DNA of 64,000 bases, from the NCBI GenBank assembly GCA_964638715.1, contig CAZWZF010000007.1, positions 104,364-168,363 of the forward strand. The letters run 5' to 3'. This document shows positions 53,112 to 62,125 of the stretch, one piece after another. The stretch comes from JBAXQQ01 sp037131695 (GTDB lineage: Bacteria; Armatimonadota; Hebobacteria; CAIYQO01). The first letter of the stretch is position 1; the number at the start of each line of letters is the position of its first letter. A program made the position numbers and the translations under genes. The notes under the pieces were generated by a model. That model was not told where the DNA came from and searched no databases. It saw only the letters and a program-made list of their open reading frames with translations.

Positions 53112-54203
53112 TCACCATTGCATTTCTTTTAATGCATCTTTCACAATATTATCTGGCACTGCCAGATTGTAGTCAACCGACCCTATTTTATTGGCGAGGA
53201 CAAATTTCACCTTGCCCGACACCGCTTTTTTGTCGCCGGTCATTAATTTCATGATTACATCAAGGTCGACATCCGGTATATGTACCGGCAGACCCATTCG
53301 CTTAAGCAGGTTTGTCACTCGCTTTTCATCTTCAATAGTAATACGTTTCAACAGGCGGGATATTTTCATCGCCGCTACCATGCCGATGCTCACCGCCTCG
53401 CCATGGGTAAATGTTGTATAGTTCGTCGCGCTTTCCACCGCGTGGGCGACGGTATGGCCAAAGTTCAGGATGGCGCGCAACCCGCCTTCATTTTCGTCCG
53501 CTTCCACCACTCGCGCCTTAATTTCGCAGGATCGGCGAATAAAATGCCGGGTGACAACTTCATCTGATTTTATGAACTTTTCGTAATTATTTTCGATAAA
53601 ACTGAAAAAGTCAGCATCATAAATTATCCCGTATTTCACCACCTCGGCAAGTCCGGTTGATAATTCGCGACCGGAAAGAGATTTTAAAAATGATGGGCAG
53701 ATAGATACATGCCGCGGTTGTTTGAATGCCCCCACCATATTTTTCCCATGGGGCAAGTTAACTCCCGTTTTGCCGCCGACTGACGAATCCACCATCGCCA
53801 GCAGCGTGGTGGGAATCTGAATGAAATTAATCCCGCGCTGCCAGCATGCCGCGGCAAAACCGGCCGTGTCGCCGATTACCCCGCCGCCCAGGGCAATCAC
53901 CAGACTTTTCCTGTCCATCTTAAAATCAAGCATCTTATTCAGCGTCTTTTCGATAGTTGATAAAGTCTTATACTTTTCACCGGGAGGAATTATAATGGTA
54001 TTTACCGGCTTATTAATCACCGAGCTTATCTTTTCGCCATAGAGTTTGTTAATCTTCGGATTAGTGATGATGGCAACCGATGAAGGATTTAAACCGGCGA
54101 CCGCGTCTGAAAGATTTGATAAATCATCAGATATCACAATGTCATACGACCTTGCGCCTAAATCGACTGATATTACACCGGCAGCTGGAACTATATTCTC
54201 CAA
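53112..54203 (-). CDS. aroB: 3-dehydroquinate synthase
   Basis: 363 residues. NAD and metal-binding motifs: IIPPGEKYKTLSTIEK, ALGGGVIGDTAGFAAACWQR, IPTTLLAMVDSSVGGKTGVN, LAEVVKYGII and LNFGHTVAHAVE. It cyclises DAHP to 3-dehydroquinate in the shikimate pathway. Starts one base after the aroC stop. Full length. Confidence 0.96.
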   Translation of the reverse strand: MENIVPAAGVISVDLGARSYDIVISDDLSNLSDAVAGLNPSSVAIITNPKINKLYGEKISSVINKPVNTIIIPPGEKYKTLSTIEKTLNKMLDFKMDRKSLVIALGGGVIGDTAGFAAACWQRGINFIQIPTTLLAMVDSSVGGKTGVNLPHGKNMVGAFKQPRHVSICPSFLKSLSGRELSTGLAEVVKYGIIYDADFFSFIENNYEKFIKSDEVVTRHFIRRSCEIKARVVEADENEGGLRAILNFGHTVAHAVESATNYTTFTHGEAVSIGMVAAMKISRLLKRITIEDEKRVTNLLKRMGLPVHIPDVDLDVIMKLMTGDKKAVSGKVKFVLANKIGSVDYNLAVPDNIVKDALKEMQW

Positions 54204-54204
54204 A

Positions 54205-55377
54205 TTATTCTCCCCAAGTCAGCATTTTTCTGGCGTTTTCGTTATGGTTTTTCAGCGCGGCCTGCAATCCTTCCAAGGTGTCGGCGTTAAACTGGTCGAT
54301 TATCTCGTTAGCCAGCACCAGTGAAACCATCGCCTCAGCAACCACGCCGGCTGCCGGCACCGCGCAAACATCGCTGCGCTCGGAATGTGCCGGTTTTTCT
54401 TCGCCGGACAATACATCCACCGAACCCAGCGGAGTTACCAGGGTGGGAATCGGTTTCATGGCTATCTGCAGCATCACCGGTTCGCCGTTGGTCATGCCGC
54501 CTTCAATACCGCCGGCATTGTTGGTTTTTCTGCACAGGGTGTCGCCGCAGCGGTACATGGCATCATGTACCAGCGACCCCGGTACCTTTGACACACCAAA
54601 TCCCATGCCTACTTCAACCCCTTTGATAGCGTTAATCGCCATCAGCGCGCCGGCCAGTTTGCCATCCAACCGTTTATCCCATTGTACATAACTTCCCAAA
54701 CCGATGGGTAATCCGGTTACGATAACCTGTGAAATACCGCCAATGGTATCGCCATCTTTTTTGGCTTGCTTGATAATGGCGTGTATCTTCGCGGTAGCTT
54801 CCGGGTCAGCGCAGCGCACTTCATTGGCTTCTGCCGCTGCTGCCAGCGCGTCTAAATCGCTATAGTCGACATTTGCCGCTATACCGCCAATCATCAATAC
54901 GTGGCTGAATATCTTTATCCCCAACTGAGTCAGCAATTGGCGGGCAATCGCCCCCAGGGCAACCCGGGCGGCGGTTTCACGCGCGCTGCTGCGTTCCAGA
55001 ATATTGCGCAGGTCGTTAGTACGGTACTTTGACATGCCGGACAAATCCGCGTGTCCCGGTCGGGGCAGCGTAACCGGCAAAATTTCTTCGTCAGGATGCT
55101 CAAACTGCATCATGCGGGTAGTCCAGTTTTCCCAGTCGCGATTCTCAATTACCAGCGAAATTGGGGAACCCATAGTTTTACCAAAACGTATTCCGCTCAA
55201 TACCCGGGCAGTATCTTTCTCCATCGCCATGCGCGCGCCGCGGCCATACCCGACCTGGCGCCGTGCCAATTGTACATTGATATCTTTGTCAGTTAATGGC
55301 ACACCCGCCGGCATGCCTTCAATCATCGCAGAAAGTGCCGGCCCGTGAGATTCCCCGGCGGTTAAATATCGCAACAT
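54205..55377 (-). CDS. aroC: Chorismate synthase
   Basis: 390 residues from ATG 55377; 13 residues of upstream frame were rejected because the family begins at LRYLTAGESHGPAL. Other motifs: RRQVGYGRGARM, TLPRPGHADLSGMSKY, RSSARETAARVALGA and GGIEGGMTNGEPV. It makes chorismate from EPSP using reduced FMN. First gene of aroC-aroB-rnj. Confidence 0.96.
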   Translation of the reverse strand: MLRYLTAGESHGPALSAMIEGMPAGVPLTDKDINVQLARRQVGYGRGARMAMEKDTARVLSGIRFGKTMGSPISLVIENRDWENWTTRMMQFEHPDEEILPVTLPRPGHADLSGMSKYRTNDLRNILERSSARETAARVALGAIARQLLTQLGIKIFSHVLMIGGIAANVDYSDLDALAAAAEANEVRCADPEATAKIHAIIKQAKKDGDTIGGISQVIVTGLPIGLGSYVQWDKRLDGKLAGALMAINAIKGVEVGMGFGVSKVPGSLVHDAMYRCGDTLCRKTNNAGGIEGGMTNGEPVMLQIAMKPIPTLVTPLGSVDVLSGEEKPAHSERSDVCAVPAAGVVAEAMVSLVLANEIIDQFNADTLEGLQAALKNHNENARKMLTWGE

Positions 55378-55431
55378 AAAAAATAGACCTTTTAATAAAT
55401 ATTTACTAATTATCATTTCTACCCTTATCGT

Positions 55432-55462
55432 GCTTATTCCTGCAAAAATGGCAGGAATAAGC
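55432..55462. repeat. Short palindrome GCTTATTCCTGC..GCAGGAATAAGC
   Basis: Perfect 12-base arms in the divergent gap between aroC and the kinase gene, 55 bases upstream of aroC; it could be a regulator site or a repeat. Confidence 0.55.
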
Positions 55463-55576
55463 GTGTTGAAGGTGAAATATATAAGTAGATTGAAGGGTGA
55501 TTAATGAGGAGTATAGCTTAGATAGTGGCAAAAGAACCTTCTAACTTTACTTTTATCTCTTTCCAACCACCCCCTG

Positions 55577-55598
55577 CCCCCTCCTTGTCAAGGAGGGG
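55577..55598. repeat. Short palindrome CCCCTCCTT..AAGGAGGGG
   Basis: Nine-base arms around a 4-base loop, resembling the first hairpin of extended family 1 copies A and D but without the core. Confidence 0.5.
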
Positions 55599-55666
55599 AG
55601 TTATGATAGTGTTACATCATACAGTTAAATTTTTCGCAGTTTATATGATGTAATGGAGGCAAAGCT

Positions 55667-57202
55667 ATGAGTTATTTATTGGGAATAGACCTGGCGACAA
55701 ACGGGGTGGTAGCCTTACTGGTTAACCCTGAAGATTATATTAATCCGGTATTAGCGCGGGTATTCGAAGGTCATCCGACTATTAATCCCGCACCGGGAAT
55801 AGTGGAACAGGAGCCTGACCGCTGGTGGGGTGCTACTGTGCGCGCTATTCGCCGGTTGCTGGCGGAGACCGAAGTGGACGGTCAGGAGATTCGCGCCATC
55901 GGATTATCGGGACAAATGCACGGTCTGGTGATGGTTGACGAACGCGGTCGGCCAGTACGCACCTGCATCACCTGGACAGATACCCGCGACAAAGATATCT
56001 CCGGCGATATGCTGGAAATGGCATCCGCAGAGCAGTGGCTTGACTGGACCGGCGCCGTGCCGGTAGCAGGACTGGCGGGAACACGCTTGATGTGGGTGAA
56101 AGAAAACGAGCCGGAAGTATTGCAGCGGGCACATAAAGTGCTGGCACCAAAAGATTATCTGCGTTTTAAATTAACCGGCGAATACGCGACTGATGTGTCA
56201 GACGCGTCGTCTTCGCTGTTATTCGATATTGTGGCGCGCAAATGGTCGTCATCCGCCATCAACTGCATGGGAATTGATGATAAGATTTTACCGCGGGTAT
56301 ACGAATCCCAGGAGACCAGTGGCATAATAACCCACGATGTTGCGGAAGTTACCGGCCTGTATCCTGGCACTCCGGTAGTTGCCGGGTCAGGCAACCAGGC
56401 TGCTGCCGCCATGGGGTTGGGAGTTATCCGTTCAAACGAAGTCGCGGCGGTTATGGGCAGCGGCGGCGTGGTGATGGCCAGTATGCATGAACCGCTGGTA
56501 GATAAGATGCAGCGCGTAAATACCCTGTGCCACGCCCGTCGCAGTAAATGGTACATGGTTGGACTTACCCAGGCCGCCGGCATCTCGTTCCGCTGGTTCC
56601 GCGACACCTTCTGCCATGCCGAAAAAGAAGTTGCGGGCAACCTGTGGGATGATCCGTATACATTGATGACCCGCCAGGCAGCTGAGGTTATGCCCGGCAG
56701 CGACGGCTTGATGTTCCTGCCGTATATCAATGGCGAACGTTCACCATACCAGAACCCGGATGCTCGCGGTGTATTCATTGGCATCTCTGCAAAGCACCAC
56801 AAACCGCATTTCATCCGCGCCGTTATGGAAGGTGTCACCTACAGCATGCGCGACTGCATGGAAGCGATGAAAGATACTGGCGTAAAGGTTGACCGCGTGG
56901 TGATGACCGGAGGCAGCATGCAATCCGATGTATGGCGCCACATCTTCGCCGATTCATTCGGAGTAGATATCATTAAGACAAACATCGATGATCCGGCACC
57001 ATTCGGCGCCGCCCTGATGTCGTCAGTAGCCGCCGGTTACTGGACATCAGTAGAAAACGCCGTCGAACACCTGGTGCAGGCAACCGATGTAACAGAACCA
57101 AATCCTGAAATGACCGCAAAATACAATAACTATTTCGAAATCTACAAATCCCTTTATCCAACGCTGGCACCGACATTTGAGTTGATGGCAAGGAATAGGT
57201 AA
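55667..57202 (+). CDS. xylB: Xylulokinase-like FGGY kinase with altered catalytic residue
   Basis: 511 residues. FGGY motifs: YLLGIDLATNGV (phosphate-1), IGLSGQMHGLV (substrate site), ITWTDTRDKD, and RVVMTGGSMQSDVW in the C-terminal half. This pattern is closest to D-xylulose kinase, which makes xylulose 5-phosphate; rpe at 22.9 kb could use it. The catalytic Asp of the family (E. coli Asp233 in GGGDNAAG) aligns with Asn243 in AGSGNQAAAAMG, and the GTSG motif reads GSGG. It may therefore be inactive or act differently. Start after GGAGGC at good spacing. Confidence 0.85.
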   Translation: MSYLLGIDLATNGVVALLVNPEDYINPVLARVFEGHPTINPAPGIVEQEPDRWWGATVRAIRRLLAETEVDGQEIRAIGLSGQMHGLVMVDERGRPVRTCITWTDTRDKDISGDMLEMASAEQWLDWTGAVPVAGLAGTRLMWVKENEPEVLQRAHKVLAPKDYLRFKLTGEYATDVSDASSSLLFDIVARKWSSSAINCMGIDDKILPRVYESQETSGIITHDVAEVTGLYPGTPVVAGSGNQAAAAMGLGVIRSNEVAAVMGSGGVVMASMHEPLVDKMQRVNTLCHARRSKWYMVGLTQAAGISFRWFRDTFCHAEKEVAGNLWDDPYTLMTRQAAEVMPGSDGLMFLPYINGERSPYQNPDARGVFIGISAKHHKPHFIRAVMEGVTYSMRDCMEAMKDTGVKVDRVVMTGGSMQSDVWRHIFADSFGVDIIKTNIDDPAPFGAALMSSVAAGYWTSVENAVEHLVQATDVTEPNPEMTAKYNNYFEIYKSLYPTLAPTFELMARNR

Positions 57203-57203
57203 T

Positions 57204-57740
57204 CAGTTTTCAGTTTTCGGTTTTCAGTTTTTAGTTTGAAGTTATATGATATCTGAACACTAAACACTGAAAACTGAAAACTAAACATTAACAAAGGAGC
57301 TTTTTATGTATCACTCATTTGAAGACTTGGAAGTATGGAAAAGGTCATGTAGAATAGCTGTAGTTATGTATAAAAAATTGAAGGATTGTAAAGATTTTTC
57401 TTTACGGGATCAAATGCAAAGATCAGCAGTGTCAATAGCATCAAATATTGCAGAAGGTTCAGAACGAACAGAAAAAGAATTTGCAAGATTTTTATCTATA
57501 GCAAGAGGATCTGCAGCAGAATTAAGAACACAAATTTTTATACAAAAGAAGTTGGTGTTTTGAGCAATGATGATGCACATATCTTTACAAACGAATTAAT
57601 ACAAATTTCAAAGATGCTTTTTAAATTATCAAAATCTTTGAATATAAGTGTTTAGTTCAGTTTAAAGTTTTCAGTTTTCAGATATCATGATTTTTTCTAT
57701 CATATAATTATAAAACTTCAAACTAAATACTGAAAACTAA
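57204..57740. mobile_element. Inverted-repeat unit carrying a four-helix-bundle gene
   Basis: The left segment 57204-57286 and the right segment 57650-57740 are imperfect inverted copies of each other: reading the left on the minus strand gives GTTTAG, CAGATATCAT, ACTTCAAACTAA and ACTGAAAAC in the same order as the right. Each is also internally palindromic (CAGTTTTCAG and CTGAAAACTG words). Between them is only the gene at 57306-57655, whose stop codon is in the right repeat. Boundaries: one base after xylB, 13 bases before hypB. No transposase is encoded. Confidence 0.65.
57306..57655 (+). pseudogene. Four-helix-bundle (23S rRNA intervening-sequence family) protein, frameshifted
   Basis: The first 85 residues (SFEDLEVWKRSCRIAV, DQMQRSAVSIASNIAEGS, RFLSIARGSAAELRTQI) clearly match the small four-helix-bundle family known from 23S rRNA intervening sequences. 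The frame ends early at TGA 57561-57563. In another frame from about 57550 the expected C-terminal helix continues (EVGVLSNDDAHIFTNELIQI, then SKMLFKLSKSLN) to TAG 57653-57655. One missing A in the AAAA run at ~57547-57550 explains this. It could be a true mutation, a sequencing error or a slippage site. The ribosome binding site CAAAGGAGC is good. Confidence 0.8.
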
Positions 57741-57753
57741 CCAAAGGTTTACA

Positions 57754-58389
57754 ATGAAAATACGATTAATGCAAAAAATTATGGGTGACAACAAGGCTAT
57801 GGCAGAAGAAAATCGAGGGATTTTTGCTGCTGCCGGGGTGCGGATGATAAATATCATGGCATCGCCGGGGGCGGGGAAAACCAGCGTGATTTCTGCCATA
57901 TTAAATAAACTGCGCGATGAAATTCCGATGGGTGTTATTGAGGGTGACATAGCGTCGTCCATAGATGCGGAAAAAGTAGAAAAGCTGGGCTTCCCTGCGG
58001 TGCAGATTAACACCGGCGGCGGATGCCACCTGGACGCCAACGTAATTCGCGAGGCATACAACGAATTAGGCGTTCCCAGCGGTATGATATTCATCGAGAA
58101 CGTCGGCAACCTCATCTGCCCATCGTCATTCGACCTCGGCGAAAGCCTACGAGTGGTGATATCATCCGTTCCCGAAGGCGACGACAAACCATTCAAATAC
58201 CTGTCCATGTTCGCCAAAGCAGACGTGGTGGTGCTGAACAAATGCGACCTGATGCCATACATAGACTTCAAACTGGAAAACTTTAAAAAGGGACTTTACG
58301 CCATCAACACCCAAAATGCCCCGCTGTTCATAGTGTCATGCACAACAGGTGAAGGAATTGATGAGATGGTAGAGTTTTTAAGGAATTGA
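57754..58389 (+). CDS. hypB: HypB GTPase (nickel insertion for hydrogenase or urease-like enzymes)
   Basis: 211 residues. SIMIBI GTPase: Walker A ASPGAGKTSVI, GVIEGDIASSIDAEK, metal site GGGCHLDA, NVGNLICPSSFDLGE, and the guanine motif LNKCDLMPY. The N-terminal Cys or His-rich nickel store found in some HypB is absent. It helps load nickel in hydrogenase maturation. No other hyp or hydrogenase gene is in the window. The gene lies directly after the inverted-repeat unit. Confidence 0.92.
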   Translation: MKIRLMQKIMGDNKAMAEENRGIFAAAGVRMINIMASPGAGKTSVISAILNKLRDEIPMGVIEGDIASSIDAEKVEKLGFPAVQINTGGGCHLDANVIREAYNELGVPSGMIFIENVGNLICPSSFDLGESLRVVISSVPEGDDKPFKYLSMFAKADVVVLNKCDLMPYIDFKLENFKKGLYAINTQNAPLFIVSCTTGEGIDEMVEFLRN

Positions 58390-58704
58390 GAACTTCGGAG
58401 CGCCGACATCTTGCCGGCGAGTAAAAAGCTTTGCTTTCCGGGTACAGACACGAATCCCAGTTATTCAGTAATTGTTCGTCTGATGTCATCGCGGGATTCG
58501 AGTCAGTCCCCTACTACTGCCAATATTTTTTAATATTACCGGATGCTGAAATTACAACATTTTAAATTAAGCGAAAGTGATAATAAAGAAGTACGGCAGA
58601 ACAAGGGGACTGGCTTGAATACTGCGATTACCAACCTGCTTTCTACTACATGAAAACACAGTATTCGTGCCTGTACCCGAAAGTAAAGCCAAAATTTCCC
58701 ATCT
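58390..58704. other. 315-base convergent spacer filled by composite element
   Basis: Almost entirely the second copy of the 240-bp composite element; no gene seen. Confidence 0.7.
58440..58681. repeat. 240-bp composite palindromic element, copy 2
   Basis: Starts GGGTACAGACACGAATCCC and ends ATTCGTGCCTGTACCCG, which are inverted repeats. Inner segments (GGGATTCGAGTCAGTCCCC and GGGGACTGGCTTGAATACTG) are shared with copy 1 at 18659-18898, while the connecting AT-rich parts have diverged. Confidence 0.85.
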
Positions 58705-60918
58705 CTACCCGCTATGACGGTACCTGGTGATTATTTCCTGCTGCAAGTTATCGTCGAGAGCGACGAATCTGGCGGAGAAGCCGCCTACCCGGACTATCAG
58801 ATTGGGGTAATCTTCCGGCCTTTCCATCGCTTTTTCCAGTTCGGCAACGCTGGTGGTGTTTCCCTGGAATATCATCCCGCCGCCGGACAGGAAAACTTGC
58901 AGGATTGCTTTCATCCCTTCAAATGTTATCCACCTGTCGTCAACATCCCACATGGTGGTGGCACCGCCGGCAACGCATTTGAAATCCAGACTGACGGTGG
59001 AGTTTATGGCGGCGGTGATGCCGTGTGTCATGCCTTGCCGTTGCGGTGTCATGCCGTGTCCTATATAATCGCCAGCCAATGAGCCATCTCCGCGCGCACC
59101 TAATTCCAGGCTTGCGGATGGCGTCCAAACAAAGTTGAACAGCATCGGTTTCAATTGCCCGCCAAAGCGATTTTTGGGAGCCATGGCGGTTTTGCAAACG
59201 CTGTTCAACACACGACTGCACAATTTATCAGCTTCAACATTTTCCTGGCCATATTTCGGCATCTTCTGCAATTGAGCACGCAATACATCATAACCTTTGA
59301 AATTGGCGCGCATTGCAGCCAGCATCTCTTCTGTTGTAGTAATTCCTTCGTCATATACAGCGCGCTTTATACCCATCAATGAATCCGCAGCGGCTGTCAC
59401 CGCAAGGGCAGAAAAGCCGTATTCGTGATAGCGTGCGCCGTTGTCCTGTTGTTCGCGTCCGCGTTCCAGGCAGTCGCCGGTCAGGCTGGACAACAAGTAG
59501 CAGGGACGATAATCCGCGTACCATTTGCTCTGGATATCCAGTGCGGTTACCATTTCACGATACTCGCGGGCAAGCTCCTGCTCGAATGCATTGTATAAGT
59601 CTTCGAATTTGTTATACGCCGTGATATCTTTATCAAGCGATATTCGACGCGAACCATCGAGCATATCTATCCCGCCGGTAATGACGAGTTCCAGTGTTTT
59701 GGCGACATTATGAATACTGGCAAAGTTCAAGTCGGAGTTCATACCCTGGACGCTTATCTCCATACAACCGCCGGCCATATACATCGCCGCGTCTTCTACT
59801 GGGGTGCCGCTGGCAATAATCGCCGGTAAGCAGGCATCATCATTGTATATCTGCGCACGATTTTGTCCGTATAACAGGTAATTAACACATAAATCTACAA
59901 ACTTTTCCGGGGTATTTTTTCCAACACGTGGATAAACAGATGGATGCGTCTGGTCTAACACTGCTATGGAATGAACCATCAACTCGGAAAGCAGATTGAC
60001 CGATGATGTGCCATCAGGATGGATACCGCCTGGAGTGACTGCCTCAACCCAACCATCAGCGTATTGTATTCGCTCGTGCATGCGGATAAATAGCTCATCA
60101 ATCAGCTCTTTTGCGGCATCCACGGTAATTTCACCGCTGGCAAGATCGCGTTCCAGGTAAGGCCAGATGTAATAATCCACCCGTCCCGGGCCATTGCCGC
60201 CATAAGGATTTTCAAACATCAACGCCAGATAGGTAAGGTAGAAACTCTGCAATGCCTCGTGAAAATTGCGCGCGGGATTACGCGGAACTTGATTGCAGAT
60301 AACTATTAAATTTTCCAATCGAACTCGTTCAACGAATGATACTTTATCTAACTGAGATTTCATGGCGGCGATATATTTGTCATTCCAGCGCAGTACGGCT
60401 TCCCATTGGACTATTGCATTCTTGTAAAGGGTGATTGCTTTTTCATCTGTAGTATTCACCAGCAAAGTGCGGATGTATGCCAGCAAGCCGTCGATGCCAT
60501 CAGTCAGAATAATATTCCAATGCCAACCCACGTGACCCGGCGCACCGCCGTTTGCCATATACGGATCAACCTTTGCCTTAATTTCTTCAATAAGTTTTTT
60601 CCATGGTGAATATATCTGGTGCAAAGACTCATCAACGACGAAATCTGTGGGATTGCCGCCAGCCTGATACAACATTCCCACCAGTTGTTCATCCGGCAAC
60701 AGGTAAATCGGCTCATTTTCAAAGGAATACGCCATCGAATGTGCATATCTGTCGTGATATTTATAATCGGCAAACTCGCCAAAAAATGCCTTTTCAAAGT
60801 TCACCTGTCGCCAGGTGGGTGGCGATGCTGCACCCCGCAATCGGCTGGCAGTGCGAAAACGTTGGATGCGGTCAGAAAGCACCATAAAAGGAAGATTAGT
60901 ATCAGATAAATTCGGCAT
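58705..60918 (-). CDS. Glycyl radical enzyme of the pyruvate formate-lyase superfamily
   Basis: 737 residues. The catalytic thiyl site is Cys385 with Glu387 in MAGGCMEISVQG (GCxE signature), and the glycyl radical loop is RVGGF at 710-714 (Gly713) in IVRVGGFSARF, about 25 residues from the end. PFL-type features GQNRAQIYNDDA and TPQRQGMTHGITAAINS are present. It lacks the double Cys of pyruvate formate-lyase, so a dehydratase or C-C/C-N lyase of the diol dehydratase-like group is likelier. An activating radical SAM enzyme is required but is not in the window. It follows an AraC-type regulator on the same strand and a FucI-like isomerase beyond, hinting at anaerobic deoxy-sugar use. Confidence 0.88.
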   Translation of the reverse strand: MPNLSDTNLPFMVLSDRIQRFRTASRLRGAASPPTWRQVNFEKAFFGEFADYKYHDRYAHSMAYSFENEPIYLLPDEQLVGMLYQAGGNPTDFVVDESLHQIYSPWKKLIEEIKAKVDPYMANGGAPGHVGWHWNIILTDGIDGLLAYIRTLLVNTTDEKAITLYKNAIVQWEAVLRWNDKYIAAMKSQLDKVSFVERVRLENLIVICNQVPRNPARNFHEALQSFYLTYLALMFENPYGGNGPGRVDYYIWPYLERDLASGEITVDAAKELIDELFIRMHERIQYADGWVEAVTPGGIHPDGTSSVNLLSELMVHSIAVLDQTHPSVYPRVGKNTPEKFVDLCVNYLLYGQNRAQIYNDDACLPAIIASGTPVEDAAMYMAGGCMEISVQGMNSDLNFASIHNVAKTLELVITGGIDMLDGSRRISLDKDITAYNKFEDLYNAFEQELAREYREMVTALDIQSKWYADYRPCYLLSSLTGDCLERGREQQDNGARYHEYGFSALAVTAAADSLMGIKRAVYDEGITTTEEMLAAMRANFKGYDVLRAQLQKMPKYGQENVEADKLCSRVLNSVCKTAMAPKNRFGGQLKPMLFNFVWTPSASLELGARGDGSLAGDYIGHGMTPQRQGMTHGITAAINSTVSLDFKCVAGGATTMWDVDDRWITFEGMKAILQVFLSGGGMIFQGNTTSVAELEKAMERPEDYPNLIVRVGGFSARFVALDDNLQQEIITRYRHSG

Positions 60919-61070
60919 GGCTATTTTTTCTGTTAATTATTGCTGTCACCTTTATAAAAGGTGGTAATTTTTTATATTTCTATCATCAAAAATTCTCTCT
61001 TCTCTCCTCGCTTTTCAAATAGCCGGGCCGGCTATTTTACGGTTTTAGAAATTAGAGCTTTTCAGAAATT

Positions 61071-61116
61071 ACTCCCTCTGTCACTGCGGTGACACCTTCC
61101 TCAAGAGGGATGCATA
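61071..61116 (-). repeat. Repeat family 2, short copy d, with AATTTGC tail
   Basis: ACTCCCTCTGTCACTGCGGT, GACACC, then CCTCAAGAGGGATGCATAA is family 2 in reverse orientation. It is followed by three tandem AATTTGC units and related sequence to 61155. Confidence 0.75.
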
Positions 61117-61157
61117 ATTTGCAATTTGCAATTTGCAATTTACAATTTTTAATTAAT

Positions 61158-62030
61158 CTACGGCATCCTATTCTTCCTGTATGATGCCGGGCCGATGTTG
61201 TATTGCTGCTGGAACATTTTGGTGAAGTGGTGGCGGTCGCAAAACCCGCATTCGGCGGCGACAGATTCGATACTGATATCGGTATGGTGCAACAACATGG
61301 ACGCGTGTTCCAGGCGGCGGCGTTTCAGGTATTCCTGTGGGGTTTCATTGGTGTATTTTTTAAATAACCGCACCAGCGCTTTCCAGGTAAGGTTGGTATC
61401 AAGGGCAAAATCGTCATTGGTCAGTCTTGTTTTGAAGTTTTCATCGATTATTTTCACCACTTTCCGCACTCGCTCATCCGCTATCTGCACCGGCCATACT
61501 TCATCGGGAACCGCGGAAAGGGCATAATATATCAGTGATTTCAGGCTGAAACTGGCGGAATAACCGATTTCGACTTCATTGTTCACGATATCATCACACG
61601 CCTTTGCCAGCAGTTGTTCGATATGGTAAGCCGGGATAGTGAAAATGCCGGATTTCACCGCGTCATAAGGCAGACCAGCGATGAAATGAATAAAAAAATG
61701 ACGGACTCCCTGGGCGTTCTCGTCAGTTATCGGATATCCCACCAGCAGGTTGTCATCCTGGTTGCCATCTATCAGTCGGGTGGTGAAATGGGTGTTGGGG
61801 GAAATAAGCATAATATTATCCGGCTTCAGTGGGGTAATGACACCGTTATGTTCTACCTCGCCACCACCGCGGGGATTCCAGTAAAGCCGCCAGAATGGCG
61901 CGGCAAGATTGCGATGCGACCAGACCTGCAGCGCCCAGTAATCGCAGCGTAAAATCGCTATTTCGCCGGTATGTATGCGTTTTTCGTTAACCGGCAGTGC
62001 GCCGTCATGCAGAATGTGCAAATTGTACAT
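61158..62030 (-). CDS. AraC-family transcriptional regulator
   Basis: 290 residues from ATG 62030, preceded by TTGGAGC; a 9-residue upstream extension was rejected. The N-terminal cupin-like sensing domain (~1-180) is followed by two helix-turn-helix motifs, LTNDDFALDTNLTWKALVRLF and ISIESVAAECGFCDRHHFTKM, ending NIGPASYRKNR. Such regulators usually respond to a sugar. It is divergent from the FucI-like gene (95 bases apart) and upstream of the glycyl radical enzyme, so both are candidate targets. Confidence 0.92.
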   Translation of the reverse strand: MYNLHILHDGALPVNEKRIHTGEIAILRCDYWALQVWSHRNLAAPFWRLYWNPRGGGEVEHNGVITPLKPDNIMLISPNTHFTTRLIDGNQDDNLLVGYPITDENAQGVRHFFIHFIAGLPYDAVKSGIFTIPAYHIEQLLAKACDDIVNNEVEIGYSASFSLKSLIYYALSAVPDEVWPVQIADERVRKVVKIIDENFKTRLTNDDFALDTNLTWKALVRLFKKYTNETPQEYLKRRRLEHASMLLHHTDISIESVAAECGFCDRHHFTKMFQQQYNIGPASYRKNRMP

Positions 62031-62125
62031 AAAAATGCTCCAATAACATCTTACCATATTTACCAGTATAAAATAAAATCAAATCATACAAAACATAGCA
62101 AATAGCTGAAATTCAGGGGGTCTAA

